This document shows, piece by piece, positions 10,452-19,896 of a stretch of DNA of 64,000 nucleotides. The notes beneath the pieces were generated by a model. The model did not search any database. It was not told the origin of the DNA and was given only the letters and a program-made list of their open reading frames with translations. Numbering within the stretch: the stretch's first letter is position 1; every line of letters begins with the position of its first letter. Both the position numbers and the translations under genes were made by a program. Origin of the DNA: Paenibacillaceae bacterium GAS479 (lineage in GTDB: Bacteria > Bacillota > Bacilli > Paenibacillales > Paenibacillaceae); the NCBI GenBank assembly GCA_900105225.1, contig LT629764.1, forward strand, positions 2,993,501 to 3,057,500, given 5' to 3'.

Positions 10452-10724
10452 ATGGCTAAGTCTAAACGTATTGTCGTTCCCGCTTGTAAAGAAATGATCA
10501 ATCAGATGAAATACGAAGTTGCTACAGAATTAGGTCTGTGTTCCGCATCAACTTCAAGTGAATTAGATACCGAATTTGCTGGAGATCTAGGATCCCAAGC
10601 TCCTGCTACTGGATACGGAAGCATCCATTGGTCCTCGCTGGCTACTCGTCAAGCAGGGTCGGTTGGTGGGGAGATCACAAAGCGTCTTATAGCCAAGGCC
10701 GAGCAGTCCATGCTGGGGCTTTAA
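10452..10724 (+). CDS. Divergent alpha/beta-type small acid-soluble spore protein
   Basis: The ATG at 10452 follows GGAGGTG (10438-10444). The 90-residue product has the SASP signatures MINQMKYEVATELG and GSVGGEITKRLIAKAEQ. Family members coat spore DNA and are degraded at germination by the GPR protease; an EFAGDL segment resembles a GPR site. Two features are odd: two cysteines (VPACKEM and GLCSAS), which are rare in this family, and about 20 extra residues between the two conserved helices. It is monocistronic and presumably forespore-expressed, but I cannot see a clear SigG promoter. Confidence 0.85.
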   Translation: MAKSKRIVVPACKEMINQMKYEVATELGLCSASTSSELDTEFAGDLGSQAPATGYGSIHWSSLATRQAGSVGGEITKRLIAKAEQSMLGL

Positions 10725-10851
10725 GGGTTTTAACCCGCAGAGGCATCGAATAAAGCGATTACTCCTCTAATGCTCAAGACTAGTCAACATGATTGGTGCA
10801 AAAAAACGTCCAAAGGCATGTTAGCCAAGATGTGCCAAGGACCTCTATCCA

Positions 10852-10880
10852 TTGACACTATGCGACAGTTCCGCTATTAT
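10852..10880 (+). promoter_or_regulatory. Strong SigA-type promoter of metK
   Basis: TTGACA (10852-10857), a 17-base spacer and TATTAT (10875-10880). It predicts a transcript start near 10887 and a leader of about 100 bases. Confidence 0.8.
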
Positions 10881-10884
10881 AGTG

Positions 10885-10987
10885 TCCTAGAAGAGTTGTC
10901 TACCCGACCTTTTCCAATGGGAAAAGGTTGATTTTTTGTTAAGACATCATCCTTTTCTCATTCCATGGTTCTAGGAGGTCGATCAGC
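10885..10987 (+). promoter_or_regulatory. metK leader with terminator and SD-covering pairings
   Basis: ACCTTTTCC (10907-10915) pairs perfectly with GGAAAAGGT (10920-10928) and is followed by TGATTTTTTG, forming an intrinsic-terminator shape before metK. The right arm GAAAAGG (10921-10927) can instead pair with CCTTTTC (10951-10957). TCCTAGAA (10885-10892), at the very start of the predicted transcript, is fully complementary to TTCTAGGA (10969-10976), which overlaps the metK Shine-Dalgarno AGGAGGT (10973-10979). No S-box (SAM-I) core is visible. The pairings are seen in the sequence; a regulatory switch is inference. Confidence 0.5.
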
Positions 10988-12190
10988 TTGTCCCTTAAAG
11001 GAAGACACCTGTTTACTTCGGAATCCGTAACGGAAGGCCATCCCGATAAAATATGCGACCAGATTTCTGACGCAGTTCTCGACGCTTTCCTTGAAGTGGA
11101 TCCCTATGCTCGCGTAGCCTGTGAAGTGTCCGTAGCTACTGGTCTCGTGCTTGTTATTGGTGAGATTAGCAGCCGCGCTGATTATGTCGATATTTCGGCT
11201 ATTGCGCGCCGCACCATCAAGGAAATTGGATATACCCGTGCCAAATACGGCTTCGATTCCACTACTTGCGCCGTGTTGACTTCGCTTAATGAGCAGTCTG
11301 CGGACATCGCTCAAGGCGTCAACGCTGCGATCGAGACTCGTGAAGGCAAGGACGTGCAACTAGAAAATGAAGACATCGGTGCTGGTGACCAAGGTCTGAT
11401 GTTCGGTTTCGCTACAAACGAAACGCCTGAGCTCATGCCTTTGCCAATCGCGCTGTCTCATCGCATTGCTCGCCGCTTGGCTCAAGTTCGTAAGGACGGT
11501 ACGCTGGACTACCTGCGTCCGGACGGCAAAACCCAAGTTACGATTGAGTACTTGGACGGCAAGCCTGTACGTGTTGACGCAATTGTCGTTTCTACACAGC
11601 ATGACGAGCGCGCTACGCTGGAGCAGATCCAGAGGGATATTCGCGAGCATGTTATTGCACCGGTTGTTCCAGCTGAATGGCTGGATGCCGACACCAAATA
11701 CTTCATCAACCCAACGGGCCGCTTTGTTATCGGCGGACCTCAAGGCGATGCTGGTCTGACAGGCCGCAAAATCATCGTTGACACCTACGGCGGCTACGCT
11801 CGTCATGGCGGCGGTGCTTTCTCCGGCAAGGATCCAACGAAGGTTGACCGTTCTGCGGCTTACGCTGCACGTTACGTAGCCAAGAACATCGTTGCTGCAG
11901 GCCTCGCTGACAAATGCGAGATTCAACTTGCATATGCCATCGGTGTTGCTAACCCAGTTTCCATCAGCGTTGATACCTATGGAACAGGTAAAGTTGAGGA
12001 AGAGAAGCTCGTTGAGCTTATCCGTGCCAACTTCGACCTGCGTCCTGCCGGCATTATCAAGATGCTGGACCTGCGTCGCCCGATTTATGGACAAACCGCT
12101 GCTTATGGCCACTTCGGCCGTACGGACATCGATTTGCCTTGGGAGCGCGTGGACAAAGCTTCCCTGCTGAAACAGGAAGCGCTGGTTTAA
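10988..12190 (+). CDS. metK: S-adenosylmethionine synthetase
   Basis: This enzyme makes S-adenosylmethionine from methionine and ATP in the cytoplasm. The start is a TTG at 10988, eight bases after AGGAGGT. The 400-residue length is normal. The N-terminal signature [20 protein letters not shown], the ATP-binding [12 protein letters not shown], the methionine-loop region and the [23 protein letters not shown] motif are all intact. A TTG start plus the unusual leader suggest expression is held down or controlled after initiation. It stands alone between its own promoter and a strong terminator. Confidence 0.98.
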   Translation: MSLKGRHLFTSESVTEGHPDKICDQISDAVLDAFLEVDPYARVACEVSVATGLVLVIGEISSRADYVDISAIARRTIKEIGYTRAKYGFDSTTCAVLTSLNEQSADIAQGVNAAIETREGKDVQLENEDIGAGDQGLMFGFATNETPELMPLPIALSHRIARRLAQVRKDGTLDYLRPDGKTQVTIEYLDGKPVRVDAIVVSTQHDERATLEQIQRDIREHVIAPVVPAEWLDADTKYFINPTGRFVIGGPQGDAGLTGRKIIVDTYGGYARHGGGAFSGKDPTKVDRSAAYAARYVAKNIVAAGLADKCEIQLAYAIGVANPVSISVDTYGTGKVEEEKLVELIRANFDLRPAGIIKMLDLRRPIYGQTAAYGHFGRTDIDLPWERVDKASLLKQEALV

Positions 12191-12202
12191 TCCCTTTCAC
12201 AT

Positions 12203-12238
12203 AAGCCTCTGACTCCATAGGAGTCAGAGGCTTTTTTT
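12203..12238 (+). terminator. metK terminator
   Basis: AAGCCTCTGACTCC (12203-12216) pairs perfectly with GGAGTCAGAGGCTT (12220-12233), loop ATA, followed by seven T. Confidence 0.95.
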
Positions 12239-12368
12239 GCTTTGAGGACCAGTAATGACAGCGAATTAACAAGAAGCAAGTATCGCTTTATCCATTTCTC
12301 CTAAACATTCCCTATCCAAAAACCGACAAAGTAACTACGAATGTTCAACTCGGGGAGTGAAATGAGCA

Positions 12369-15300
12369 ATGCGGTTTTGGTTCAAATTCCTTTTGGTGTT
12401 TTTTGTCCTTATCCAGGCGGTTCTTCCCGCCGCAGGTTTTACTGAAGGCAAAGTTAATGCCGCTCAAGGCGGACCGGTCATAGCCGGCAAATATCCGGCT
12501 GACAATGCAGAGGCAGCCCCTGCGAATGCCCGGCTGACGCTTACGTTTGACGAGCCGGTCGTTAAAGGCGGCGGTACCGCAGCCGTGTCCATCCGTAAGG
12601 TGTCCGATAACACGGAATGGGCTCGCTACACCGTAGCTACGGACAGCAGGATTCAAATTGATCCGTCCAATCCGGCTCTAGTTACGATCGCTCCAGATCG
12701 TTCCTTTGAATCGGGACAATCCTATTATGTGCTAGTGGAAGCGGGTAGCTTCTCCAGCGCTTCGGGAAGCGGTTCTTTTGCCGGGATCTCCAGTGCTGCA
12801 GAATGGAACTTCACCGCAGCTGATCCGGACACGACTTCCCCTCATCCGACGGAGTACGGTCCACAAGGCGGAGAAGTATCGGTATTTTCTCTCCTTCGTA
12901 TTTACTTCAATGAATCGGTATATCCAGCTTCCGGTTCACTGCAGCTGACGAACCAATCCAGCGGAGACAGTGTTCCCATCAGCATCACCTCCCAGCAGGT
13001 GACTGGAGGCGGTAGCAAGGTCATTACGATCATGCCTCCGAACGGGCTCTTGCCGGGACAATCCTATCGGGTGACCAGCCCTGCTGGTTTGCTGCAGGAC
13101 GCATCGGGCAATCGCACGGCTGAGATCAGCTGGAGCTTCCAGACGGGGGCTTCTCCGGTTGGACTCACGGCGCTGACACCGCCTAACGGCTCGCAGGGAG
13201 TCAATGTGAACGCGCCGTTTGAGCTGACCTTTGACAAGGCCGTAACCTCGGGCAGTACGTCGGCAGCTCCTAAGTATCTTTATCTCAAAAAAGTGGCTGA
13301 CAACAGCACGGTAAAACGTTGGGACGCTAATGAACTAGGCTATAACGGCAATAAGGTTAGTCTGCCACATGAGACTTTGAGCGGTAGCACCTCTTATTAT
13401 GTACTTGCAGATGCAGGCTCATTCCGCAGTGGCGATCTCCTGTTCGCCGGTATTAGCGATGCATCCGCTTGGTCTTTTACGACGCAAGCGGTCAGCGACA
13501 ACCGGGGCCCGGCGGTAACAGGACTCTGGCCTGCCAATGGCGGAACCATTGGCACGTCGGATGTCAAGCTAAGCCTAACCTTTGATCGGGCTGTTTTCCC
13601 GGGTACAGGCAGTATCGTTATCCGCAAATCGTCCGACCAAGCAATCGCGGCATCAATTCCGATTACTTCGGATCAAATATCCGGCTTCGGAGGCAATGTG
13701 CTGACGGTGGACACCCGCATAGCTTTTGGGGAAGGCTCAAGCTATTATGTCGAGATCGGATCTCAAGCGATACTTGATGCAGCTGGATCGCGCTTTGCTG
13801 GCATCTCGGGCAGCTCAGTCTGGAGTTTTACGGCGACACGCGATACAACGCCACCTTCTATTTTGACGCTAAGTCCAGCGGCAGGCAGCAGCTCGGCTTC
13901 GACGCTGTCCTCCTTTCAAGCGGTGTTCACGGAGCCAGTAAGACTGGTCGAGTCTTACCGGATTATTTTGCATAAAAGTGGGACTACCGATACTTACGCC
14001 GTAAAGGCTCATGTACCGGCTGATCAGCCCAACACCATTGTCATCAAGCCTGAAAGCCCGCTCCCTGGTAATACGTCCTTATATATGGAGATTGGTGTGA
14101 ACAGCATCCGTGATGCGGCAGGAAATGGCTTCGGAGGCATCCTTAATGAATACGAGTGGAAGTTCACGACGCTGCGCAGCAGCTCGGCCGCGCCTGTACT
14201 AGGCAAGGTAGCGATGATCAGCTCGACGAAGCTGTTGTTGACCTATGATAATGAGCTTGATCCGGCTGGCGTTCCGTTCCCGGCGAGCTTTTATGTCATG
14301 GTGAATGAAGCTTCGGCGGCAAGAGAGATCAGTCATGTGACGGTGTCTGGCAATACGGCGACGCTGAATCTGCGAAGTGGTATTCTTAATGGGCAAAAGG
14401 TGACCGTCGCCTATACGGCTCCAGCTGATGTCGACAGCCCGCGCGCCATTCGCGGTCTTGGCGGGGCCCGCGCAGCCGGCTTCTCCGGCCGTGAGGCCGT
14501 TTACGACGCTGAAGCGGCTCAGCCGAAGCTGACCGGCGGAACTCTGTCTGGCAGCCAGCTGCGGCTTCAGTTCAGCGAGCAGTTGGATGCACCGAAGGCG
14601 GAGTGGGCAACACAATTCGCCCTCTATGTTAATGGAAGCAATATTTCGCTGTCAGAGCCATCTGTCAACGGAAGCACGCTGATGCTCAAGCTGAGCTATC
14701 CGGCAGGCGGCGAAGGCGGAGCTTACGTCAACTATACGCCAGGTACGAATCCAGTCATCGATCGTTCGGGCAATCCGCTTGCGGCGTTCAGCAATGCTTA
14801 TATTCAGAATCTGCTGGACACATCCAAGCCTGTGCTTAACAACATAACCGCCAGCGGCAGTAAGGTCACACTCAATTACAATGAGGGGCTCAACGCCAAA
14901 TTGCTGCCGCTGCGCAGTCAGTTTTCGGTATTGAGCGGCAACAACTCCCTCGGCATCAGCAGCGTGGCTGTTGAAGGCAGCAAGCTTATTCTGAGCTTGT
15001 CCAGCTCTTTGACTGCTGGAAGCACAGTCAAGGTCAGCTATGCCAAGGGAGTACCACCGCTTGCGGATCTTGCAGGCAATGCGGCAGACGCATTCAGTGG
15101 GATGGAGTCGAGTGTGACCGGTACGTTGCCTGTCTTTATTTCAGGTAATGTGAACGGGTCCGTCATGACGCTTCTATACAGCATGCCGCTCGATCCTTCC
15201 GCTGTTCCTGCACCTGGGCAGTTCTCCGTACGAGCTAGTGGAGTGCTGGTTCCAGTCAGCGGCGTAAGCGTGTCGGGAACAAGCGTTACCTTACAGCTCA

Positions 15301-16727
15301 GCACGGCCGTCGGAGTAGGACAGTCCGTTACTCTAACCTATAGCCCTCCGAGCTATAATCCGCTTCGCCTGGTTGGAGGCGATGCTGCAGTGGCTCTGTC
15401 CGCCGTGATTATCTCTAACGGGACGTCTGTCCCAGGGGTAGGAGGCAATATCGGCGGAGGCGGCAACACCGCTGGCGCTGGCAAACTGACAGAGTATGAT
15501 GTGAGCACAAGCCAAGACGTTTCGCCGGCTGGCCGCGTTGCAATTCGTTATACGGTACTGAATGAAAAGCTGGCAGCAGCCTACCAGGCGGCACGGGGCG
15601 CCGGGATGTCCAAGGTCAGCTTCAAGGTTCCAGACACGAATAAAGCCGGCATTGTCGCGATTCCGCTAGTTCCATTGCAGCAGGCTCTCGGTAGCGCCAG
15701 CAACGCATCATTCGAACTGCAATTCGACAATGTAACTGTGGAGCTTCCGCTGCAGGCGATTGATTTTGATAAAACGGCTTCGTTGCTTAACGCTGGAGGC
15801 ACTACCGGTTATCTGCTGCTCTCCATCGACACGACTGCAAGCTCCCTAGCGGGTTCCTTGCAGTTCGCGATGAGCCGCAGCAACGCCAGCCTGCTGTCCG
15901 GTCCGATCAATGTGGACCTATCGCTGGTCAGCGGCAGCAGCACGTCCAAAGCGGCCCTTACGGGCTTGAAACGTTATTTGACAACTACGATTCAGTCCGC
16001 GGCTCCAATTCCTGCGGCAGCGGCATCAGCGATATTCCTCGATTCGGAGACAAACGGAATCAGCTATACGCCGACGAAGATCGAAAGCTCCGGCAGCGGA
16101 TCTAAAATTACACTTAAGCACCGCGATGGCGGAGTGTTCGCTGTAGTAAGGGGAAGCTCAGTATTGAGCGACGTTAATGGCCACTGGGCCAAAAACGATA
16201 TCAGCACGCTGACCGCCAAGGGGATCGCTCGGCCTCGCAGCGGCTCGCTTTTTGAGCCGAAGAAGACGATTACGAGGGCCGAGTTCGCGGAACTCATCTC
16301 ACGCGGCCTTGGACTGAAAGGCAATACCGCAGGAGCCTCGTCTTATCGTGATACAGCTGGACTTGGAACAGCGGCAGCGTATATAGGAGCGGCCTCCGCA
16401 GCAGGTATTGTGCAAGGAAACGGCGGCCAGTTCCGGCCCCATGCTCCGGTATCCCGCCAAGAAATGGCGGCCATGATCGTCCGGGCTGTGGAGACAGCGG
16501 GATCAGCCGTTGTATTGCAGCAGCAGGAGCAGAACTACTTGACGAAGTTCAAGGATCGCGCCAAAATCGGCAATTGGGCCAAAACGTATGCGGCTAAAGC
16601 CGTCTTTATCGGCGTGTTGAACGGCCAGAAGGCAGATGCCTTTGGACCGGCGAGCAACGCGACCCGCGCCGAAGCGGTCATTATGGTCAAGCGGATGCTG
16701 CTATATTTGAACATGATTGATATTTAA
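12369..16727 (+). CDS. Large Ig-like/SwmB-type surface protein with C-terminal SLH domains
   Basis: The ATG at 12369 lies about 11 bases after GGGGAG (12352-12357) and opens a signal peptide (FWFKFLLVFFVLIQAVLPAA, cleavage near VNA). The 1452 residues are a mosaic. There are about five SbsA/Big_5-type Ig-like repeats (residues about 35-610, each starting like PADNAEAAPANARLTLTFDE and ending WSFT or WNFT). Several SwmB-like repeats follow (about 610-1015; KLLLTYDNELD, LRLQFSEQLD, VTLNYNEGLN, MTLLYSMPLD). Then come a Gly-rich hinge, a further domain, and three SLH modules (about 1264-1452; HWAKNDISTLTAKG, TITRAEFAELISRGLGL). It is probably a wall-bound adhesin or surface fibre; the ligand is unknown. 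A terminator follows directly. Confidence 0.88.
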   Translation: MRFWFKFLLVFFVLIQAVLPAAGFTEGKVNAAQGGPVIAGKYPADNAEAAPANARLTLTFDEPVVKGGGTAAVSIRKVSDNTEWARYTVATDSRIQIDPSNPALVTIAPDRSFESGQSYYVLVEAGSFSSASGSGSFAGISSAAEWNFTAADPDTTSPHPTEYGPQGGEVSVFSLLRIYFNESVYPASGSLQLTNQSSGDSVPISITSQQVTGGGSKVITIMPPNGLLPGQSYRVTSPAGLLQDASGNRTAEISWSFQTGASPVGLTALTPPNGSQGVNVNAPFELTFDKAVTSGSTSAAPKYLYLKKVADNSTVKRWDANELGYNGNKVSLPHETLSGSTSYYVLADAGSFRSGDLLFAGISDASAWSFTTQAVSDNRGPAVTGLWPANGGTIGTSDVKLSLTFDRAVFPGTGSIVIRKSSDQAIAASIPITSDQISGFGGNVLTVDTRIAFGEGSSYYVEIGSQAILDAAGSRFAGISGSSVWSFTATRDTTPPSILTLSPAAGSSSASTLSSFQAVFTEPVRLVESYRIILHKSGTTDTYAVKAHVPADQPNTIVIKPESPLPGNTSLYMEIGVNSIRDAAGNGFGGILNEYEWKFTTLRSSSAAPVLGKVAMISSTKLLLTYDNELDPAGVPFPASFYVMVNEASAAREISHVTVSGNTATLNLRSGILNGQKVTVAYTAPADVDSPRAIRGLGGARAAGFSGREAVYDAEAAQPKLTGGTLSGSQLRLQFSEQLDAPKAEWATQFALYVNGSNISLSEPSVNGSTLMLKLSYPAGGEGGAYVNYTPGTNPVIDRSGNPLAAFSNAYIQNLLDTSKPVLNNITASGSKVTLNYNEGLNAKLLPLRSQFSVLSGNNSLGISSVAVEGSKLILSLSSSLTAGSTVKVSYAKGVPPLADLAGNAADAFSGMESSVTGTLPVFISGNVNGSVMTLLYSMPLDPSAVPAPGQFSVRASGVLVPVSGVSVSGTSVTLQLSTAVGVGQSVTLTYSPPSYNPLRLVGGDAAVALSAVIISNGTSVPGVGGNIGGGGNTAGAGKLTEYDVSTSQDVSPAGRVAIRYTVLNEKLAAAYQAARGAGMSKVSFKVPDTNKAGIVAIPLVPLQQALGSASNASFELQFDNVTVELPLQAIDFDKTASLLNAGGTTGYLLLSIDTTASSLAGSLQFAMSRSNASLLSGPINVDLSLVSGSSTSKAALTGLKRYLTTTIQSAAPIPAAAASAIFLDSETNGISYTPTKIESSGSGSKITLKHRDGGVFAVVRGSSVLSDVNGHWAKNDISTLTAKGIARPRSGSLFEPKKTITRAEFAELISRGLGLKGNTAGASSYRDTAGLGTAAAYIGAASAAGIVQGNGGQFRPHAPVSRQEMAAMIVRAVETAGSAVVLQQQEQNYLTKFKDRAKIGNWAKTYAAKAVFIGVLNGQKADAFGPASNATRAEAVIMVKRMLLYLNMIDI

Positions 16728-16735
16728 CTTTTTGA

Positions 16736-16768
16736 AACGTCGGCCTGCTCATAGGCCGGCGTTTTTTT
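16736..16768 (+). terminator. Intrinsic terminator
   Basis: AACGTCGGCCT pairs with AGGCCGGCGTT with one T-G pair, followed by a run of T to 16768. Confidence 0.9.
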
Positions 16769-16987
16769 ATGCTGTCATAAATCAAGCTTGCTTGAATACA
16801 CCAATCTATTATTTTTTTAATAGAAAAAGTCGTTCAATGTCGAATAAGTGAACGGACTATTCTATCAGACGTAACTTTCCTGCTTTCTGGAAGTCTATTC
16901 ATTTATGTGATAGAGTCCGACTCCCTTGCTTTACTAGAGTCAGAGACTACTGAATGAAGGCAAATAGACAGGAGAGTTGTACATACT

Positions 16988-19765
16988 ATGAATAAAGTAA
17001 GCCGTATCAAACCTAGCCGCGCAGCCGAAAAAGCTAGCGGATCCAACCGAGTTGCAGGTGCAGCAGGAGCCCGAAGCTTCCTCACTCGCCGAGTACTCGT
17101 TAGCGCGCTAGGAGCAGCTCTGATCATTCAGCCATTGGCCGCCCTTGCTCCTCAGCTTCCCGGAGTGGCGAGCATTTTATCTCCCATAAGCATGGCAAGC
17201 GCAGCCACATCGGGCTTGACTGCTACGAATGAGGAGATGATCACTGCCGGCGCACAGCGGATCGATTATATCTGGAAGGGCACCCGCAGCGGCGCAGCCG
17301 TTCAGTCCAATGTTCATGTCATCAAAATTGATTTATCCAATCCATATGTGAAGCTGAATGCGATCAATAACAAGGAAGGCGTTGTCACGGATCGCGGCAG
17401 CGTTTTGAATATGACCAAAAACTCTGGTGCTGTTGCTGGCATCAACGCGGATTATTTTCAAACGGCTTCCTCGGATGGGGCTCCAATGGGAGCGCAAATC
17501 AATGGAGGCACGCTGCTGACGAGCCCGATGCAACTGACCGGCATGTACATGTTCGGCGTCACCAAGGACCGTAAGGCCGTCATCGATCGATACAGCTTTG
17601 AGGGCAGCGTGGCGTCAGGCAGTGGGAATACTTATCCGCTGGCAGGCATGAACCAGTCCTCTTACACGACAGAGTATCCTTCCAAAGGGCTTTCTCACGC
17701 CAATGCAATGTATATTTACACGAGTGCGTGGATGGATCCAAACCGCCCAGCTGGAGCGAGTTATGCTACGCCGACCGAGGTTTTGGTGCAGGGGGGCGTG
17801 GTGCAGCAGATTTCGGAAGGTACCGCTCTGACGGTGACCCCGCCAGCGGACGGTTATATTTTGCGCGCCCATGGCAAAGCGGCGCAGTTCGTTCGTGATA
17901 ATTTGCAGGTTGGCCAGCAGGTCAATGCAAACTATTCGCTAAAATCTTTGACAACTCAGCAGAACGTCGATCCGGCCAGCTTTGAAACAATGGTCGGCGG
18001 CCATACGATTCTCGTTGAGAACGGCAAAGCAGCTGCATTTTCACGCAGCGTGTCTTCTGTTAGCGGAACCTCGCCGCGTTCCCGGACAGCAGTTGGTTAT
18101 TCCAGGGATGGCGGTACGGTGTATATGGTGACAGCGGAGGATAACGGCACCAGCACGGGACTGACCTTGGCGGAGCTGCAATCCGTACTCGTCGAGCTTG
18201 GCGCTGCCAAAGCTGTCAATCTGGATGGCGGCGGATCAACAACGATGGTTAACCGTCCACTTGGTGAATTCGGACTGCAGCTGTCCCATCCGACAGAATA
18301 TGGCAGTACGATGCGTCAGGTTTCCAACGGGCTAGGCATCTTCACCACCGCGCCGCAAGGCTCGATCAAGGGCATCAAAGTAAGCGGACCTGGGGTGCTT
18401 TTCCTCGGCCAATCGGCTTCTTATGAGCTTAAGGCTTACGATCAATATTACAATCCACTCGATCCGGCTGGTCTTGGCGCGAGCTGGAGCTCAGCAGGAA
18501 TCGGCGGTAACTGGGGCGGCAACACATTCACGGCCTCTAAGCCGGGCACGGGCTCTATCACCGTCAAGTCGGGAGCCGCATCGGATAAGCTGGCGGTTTC
18601 GGTCGTCGGCGCGGAGGGGATTCAGTCGATGAGCATCGGCACCTCGCAGGCTGCTTTAGAGGTTGGCGCGCAAATTTCGGTACCGGTGACGGTGAAGCTG
18701 AAGGACGGCGGTACCTATACGCTACCATCCGATTCGGTGAAATGGGAATTCCAAGGACTGACCGCTGCTCGCAACGGAGACAAACTGACCGTTCAATCCG
18801 TTGTAGACGGCGCAGAAATCGGATATGCCATCGCGCGTTATGACGGTTTCTCGGCGCTGCTGACACTGGCCAAGAGCAGCGGCAGCAAGGGGCTGGCTGA
18901 CTTTGACAGTCTGTCGCCGACGTTTGCCTTCACGTCAACGACGGGTGTCACCGGCAGCACGGAGCTTGCAAGCGGCTTGGATGCAACAAACGGCACCAAT
19001 GCGCTCCGCCTGAACTATGACTTTACGGCAGGCACGACAGATACTCGCGCTGCCTATGCGGTGTTGCAAGGAAGCGGTCTTGCTATCGACGGCGAGCCAA
19101 CCTCGATCAGTGTAGACGTGCTGGGCGATGCCAGTCTGAACTGGGCACGCGCCGAGCTGACCGACGCAGCGGGAACCAAACATCTGCTCACGTTGTCCAA
19201 AGCAGTGGACTGGACCGGCTGGAGAACATTCAAGGTGCCGCTGGCGGAATCCGGCAAAGCCGTTAAGTATCCGGTCAAGCTGACGCGCCTTTACATCGCG
19301 AGTCTCAAGGAGGGCGCGGATGAGCGTACCGCGGCTGGCAGCATCGCTTTCGACAACATTCAAGCGGAAGCTCCATCATCGATCCCTGTTCCAGCCAAAG
19401 TTAAAATTGAAATGAAAGCCGGCAGCAAAACGGCCATGGTGGATGGCAAGACGACTTCCCTTGATTCCGCTCCTTATATTAAGGACGGTGTGACGTATCT
19501 TCCGCTCCGTTTTGTCGCCAGCTCGCTAGGCAGCTCGGTCAATTATGAAGCCGCAAGCAAACGCGTCTCCGTGTTGCGTGGCGGCAAGCTGTTAGAGCTT
19601 GTCATTGGCAGCAAAGAACTTGTTTCGAATGGTCAGCGCATAGCCGCTCCAGCAGCTCCGATTGAGCGTGGTGGAAGGACTTTAGTCCCTATTCGATTAG
19701 TGTCTGAGCAAATGGGCCTATCTGTAAAATGGGATAAAACGACTAAAAGGATTACCGTCGAATGA
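16988..19765 (+). CDS. Secreted phosphodiester glycosidase (NAGPA-like) with copper-amine-oxidase-type stalk domain
   Basis: The ATG at 16988 follows GGAGAG (16971-16976). The 925-residue protein has a basic N-terminus and a hydrophobic export segment (residues about 33-75). A NAGPA/DUF2233 phosphodiester-glycosidase domain spans about residues 130-455, with GINADYF, RTAVGYSRDG and the LDGGGSTTMV motif that marks the family. The middle is Ig-like and carbohydrate-binding-like. The last 120 residues form a copper amine oxidase N-terminal-type domain (YLPLRFVASSLG and LVPIRLVSEQMG repeats), common in Paenibacillus secreted proteins and thought to be structural. The family cleaves sugar phosphodiesters and is often tied to exopolysaccharide or wall-polymer turnover. 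The exact substrate is unknown. Confidence 0.88.
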   Translation: MNKVSRIKPSRAAEKASGSNRVAGAAGARSFLTRRVLVSALGAALIIQPLAALAPQLPGVASILSPISMASAATSGLTATNEEMITAGAQRIDYIWKGTRSGAAVQSNVHVIKIDLSNPYVKLNAINNKEGVVTDRGSVLNMTKNSGAVAGINADYFQTASSDGAPMGAQINGGTLLTSPMQLTGMYMFGVTKDRKAVIDRYSFEGSVASGSGNTYPLAGMNQSSYTTEYPSKGLSHANAMYIYTSAWMDPNRPAGASYATPTEVLVQGGVVQQISEGTALTVTPPADGYILRAHGKAAQFVRDNLQVGQQVNANYSLKSLTTQQNVDPASFETMVGGHTILVENGKAAAFSRSVSSVSGTSPRSRTAVGYSRDGGTVYMVTAEDNGTSTGLTLAELQSVLVELGAAKAVNLDGGGSTTMVNRPLGEFGLQLSHPTEYGSTMRQVSNGLGIFTTAPQGSIKGIKVSGPGVLFLGQSASYELKAYDQYYNPLDPAGLGASWSSAGIGGNWGGNTFTASKPGTGSITVKSGAASDKLAVSVVGAEGIQSMSIGTSQAALEVGAQISVPVTVKLKDGGTYTLPSDSVKWEFQGLTAARNGDKLTVQSVVDGAEIGYAIARYDGFSALLTLAKSSGSKGLADFDSLSPTFAFTSTTGVTGSTELASGLDATNGTNALRLNYDFTAGTTDTRAAYAVLQGSGLAIDGEPTSISVDVLGDASLNWARAELTDAAGTKHLLTLSKAVDWTGWRTFKVPLAESGKAVKYPVKLTRLYIASLKEGADERTAAGSIAFDNIQAEAPSSIPVPAKVKIEMKAGSKTAMVDGKTTSLDSAPYIKDGVTYLPLRFVASSLGSSVNYEAASKRVSVLRGGKLLELVIGSKELVSNGQRIAAPAAPIERGGRTLVPIRLVSEQMGLSVKWDKTTKRITVE

Positions 19766-19819
19766 TATAATTTCTCTTCAGGCAGCTATGGTATGATTAT
19801 AGATGACCTGTTAACGCGA

Positions 19820-19856
19820 GGCTCTGCCACCCGTTTGGGAAGGTAGAGCCGTTTTT
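19820..19856 (+). terminator. Intrinsic terminator
   Basis: GGCTCTGCC (19820-19828) pairs with GGTAGAGCC (19842-19850) through one G-T pair, with an inner CCC/GGG pairing, followed by GTTTTT. Confidence 0.85.
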
Positions 19857-19896
19857 CGCGGATCAAACGGGATTATCCAGCTATGGAAAGGCAGCT

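Noticed and set aside
10725-10987. S-box (SAM-I) riboswitch before metK
   Set aside because: No GAGGTGGAGGGA-type core or four-way junction could be found; the leader after the promoter is too short.
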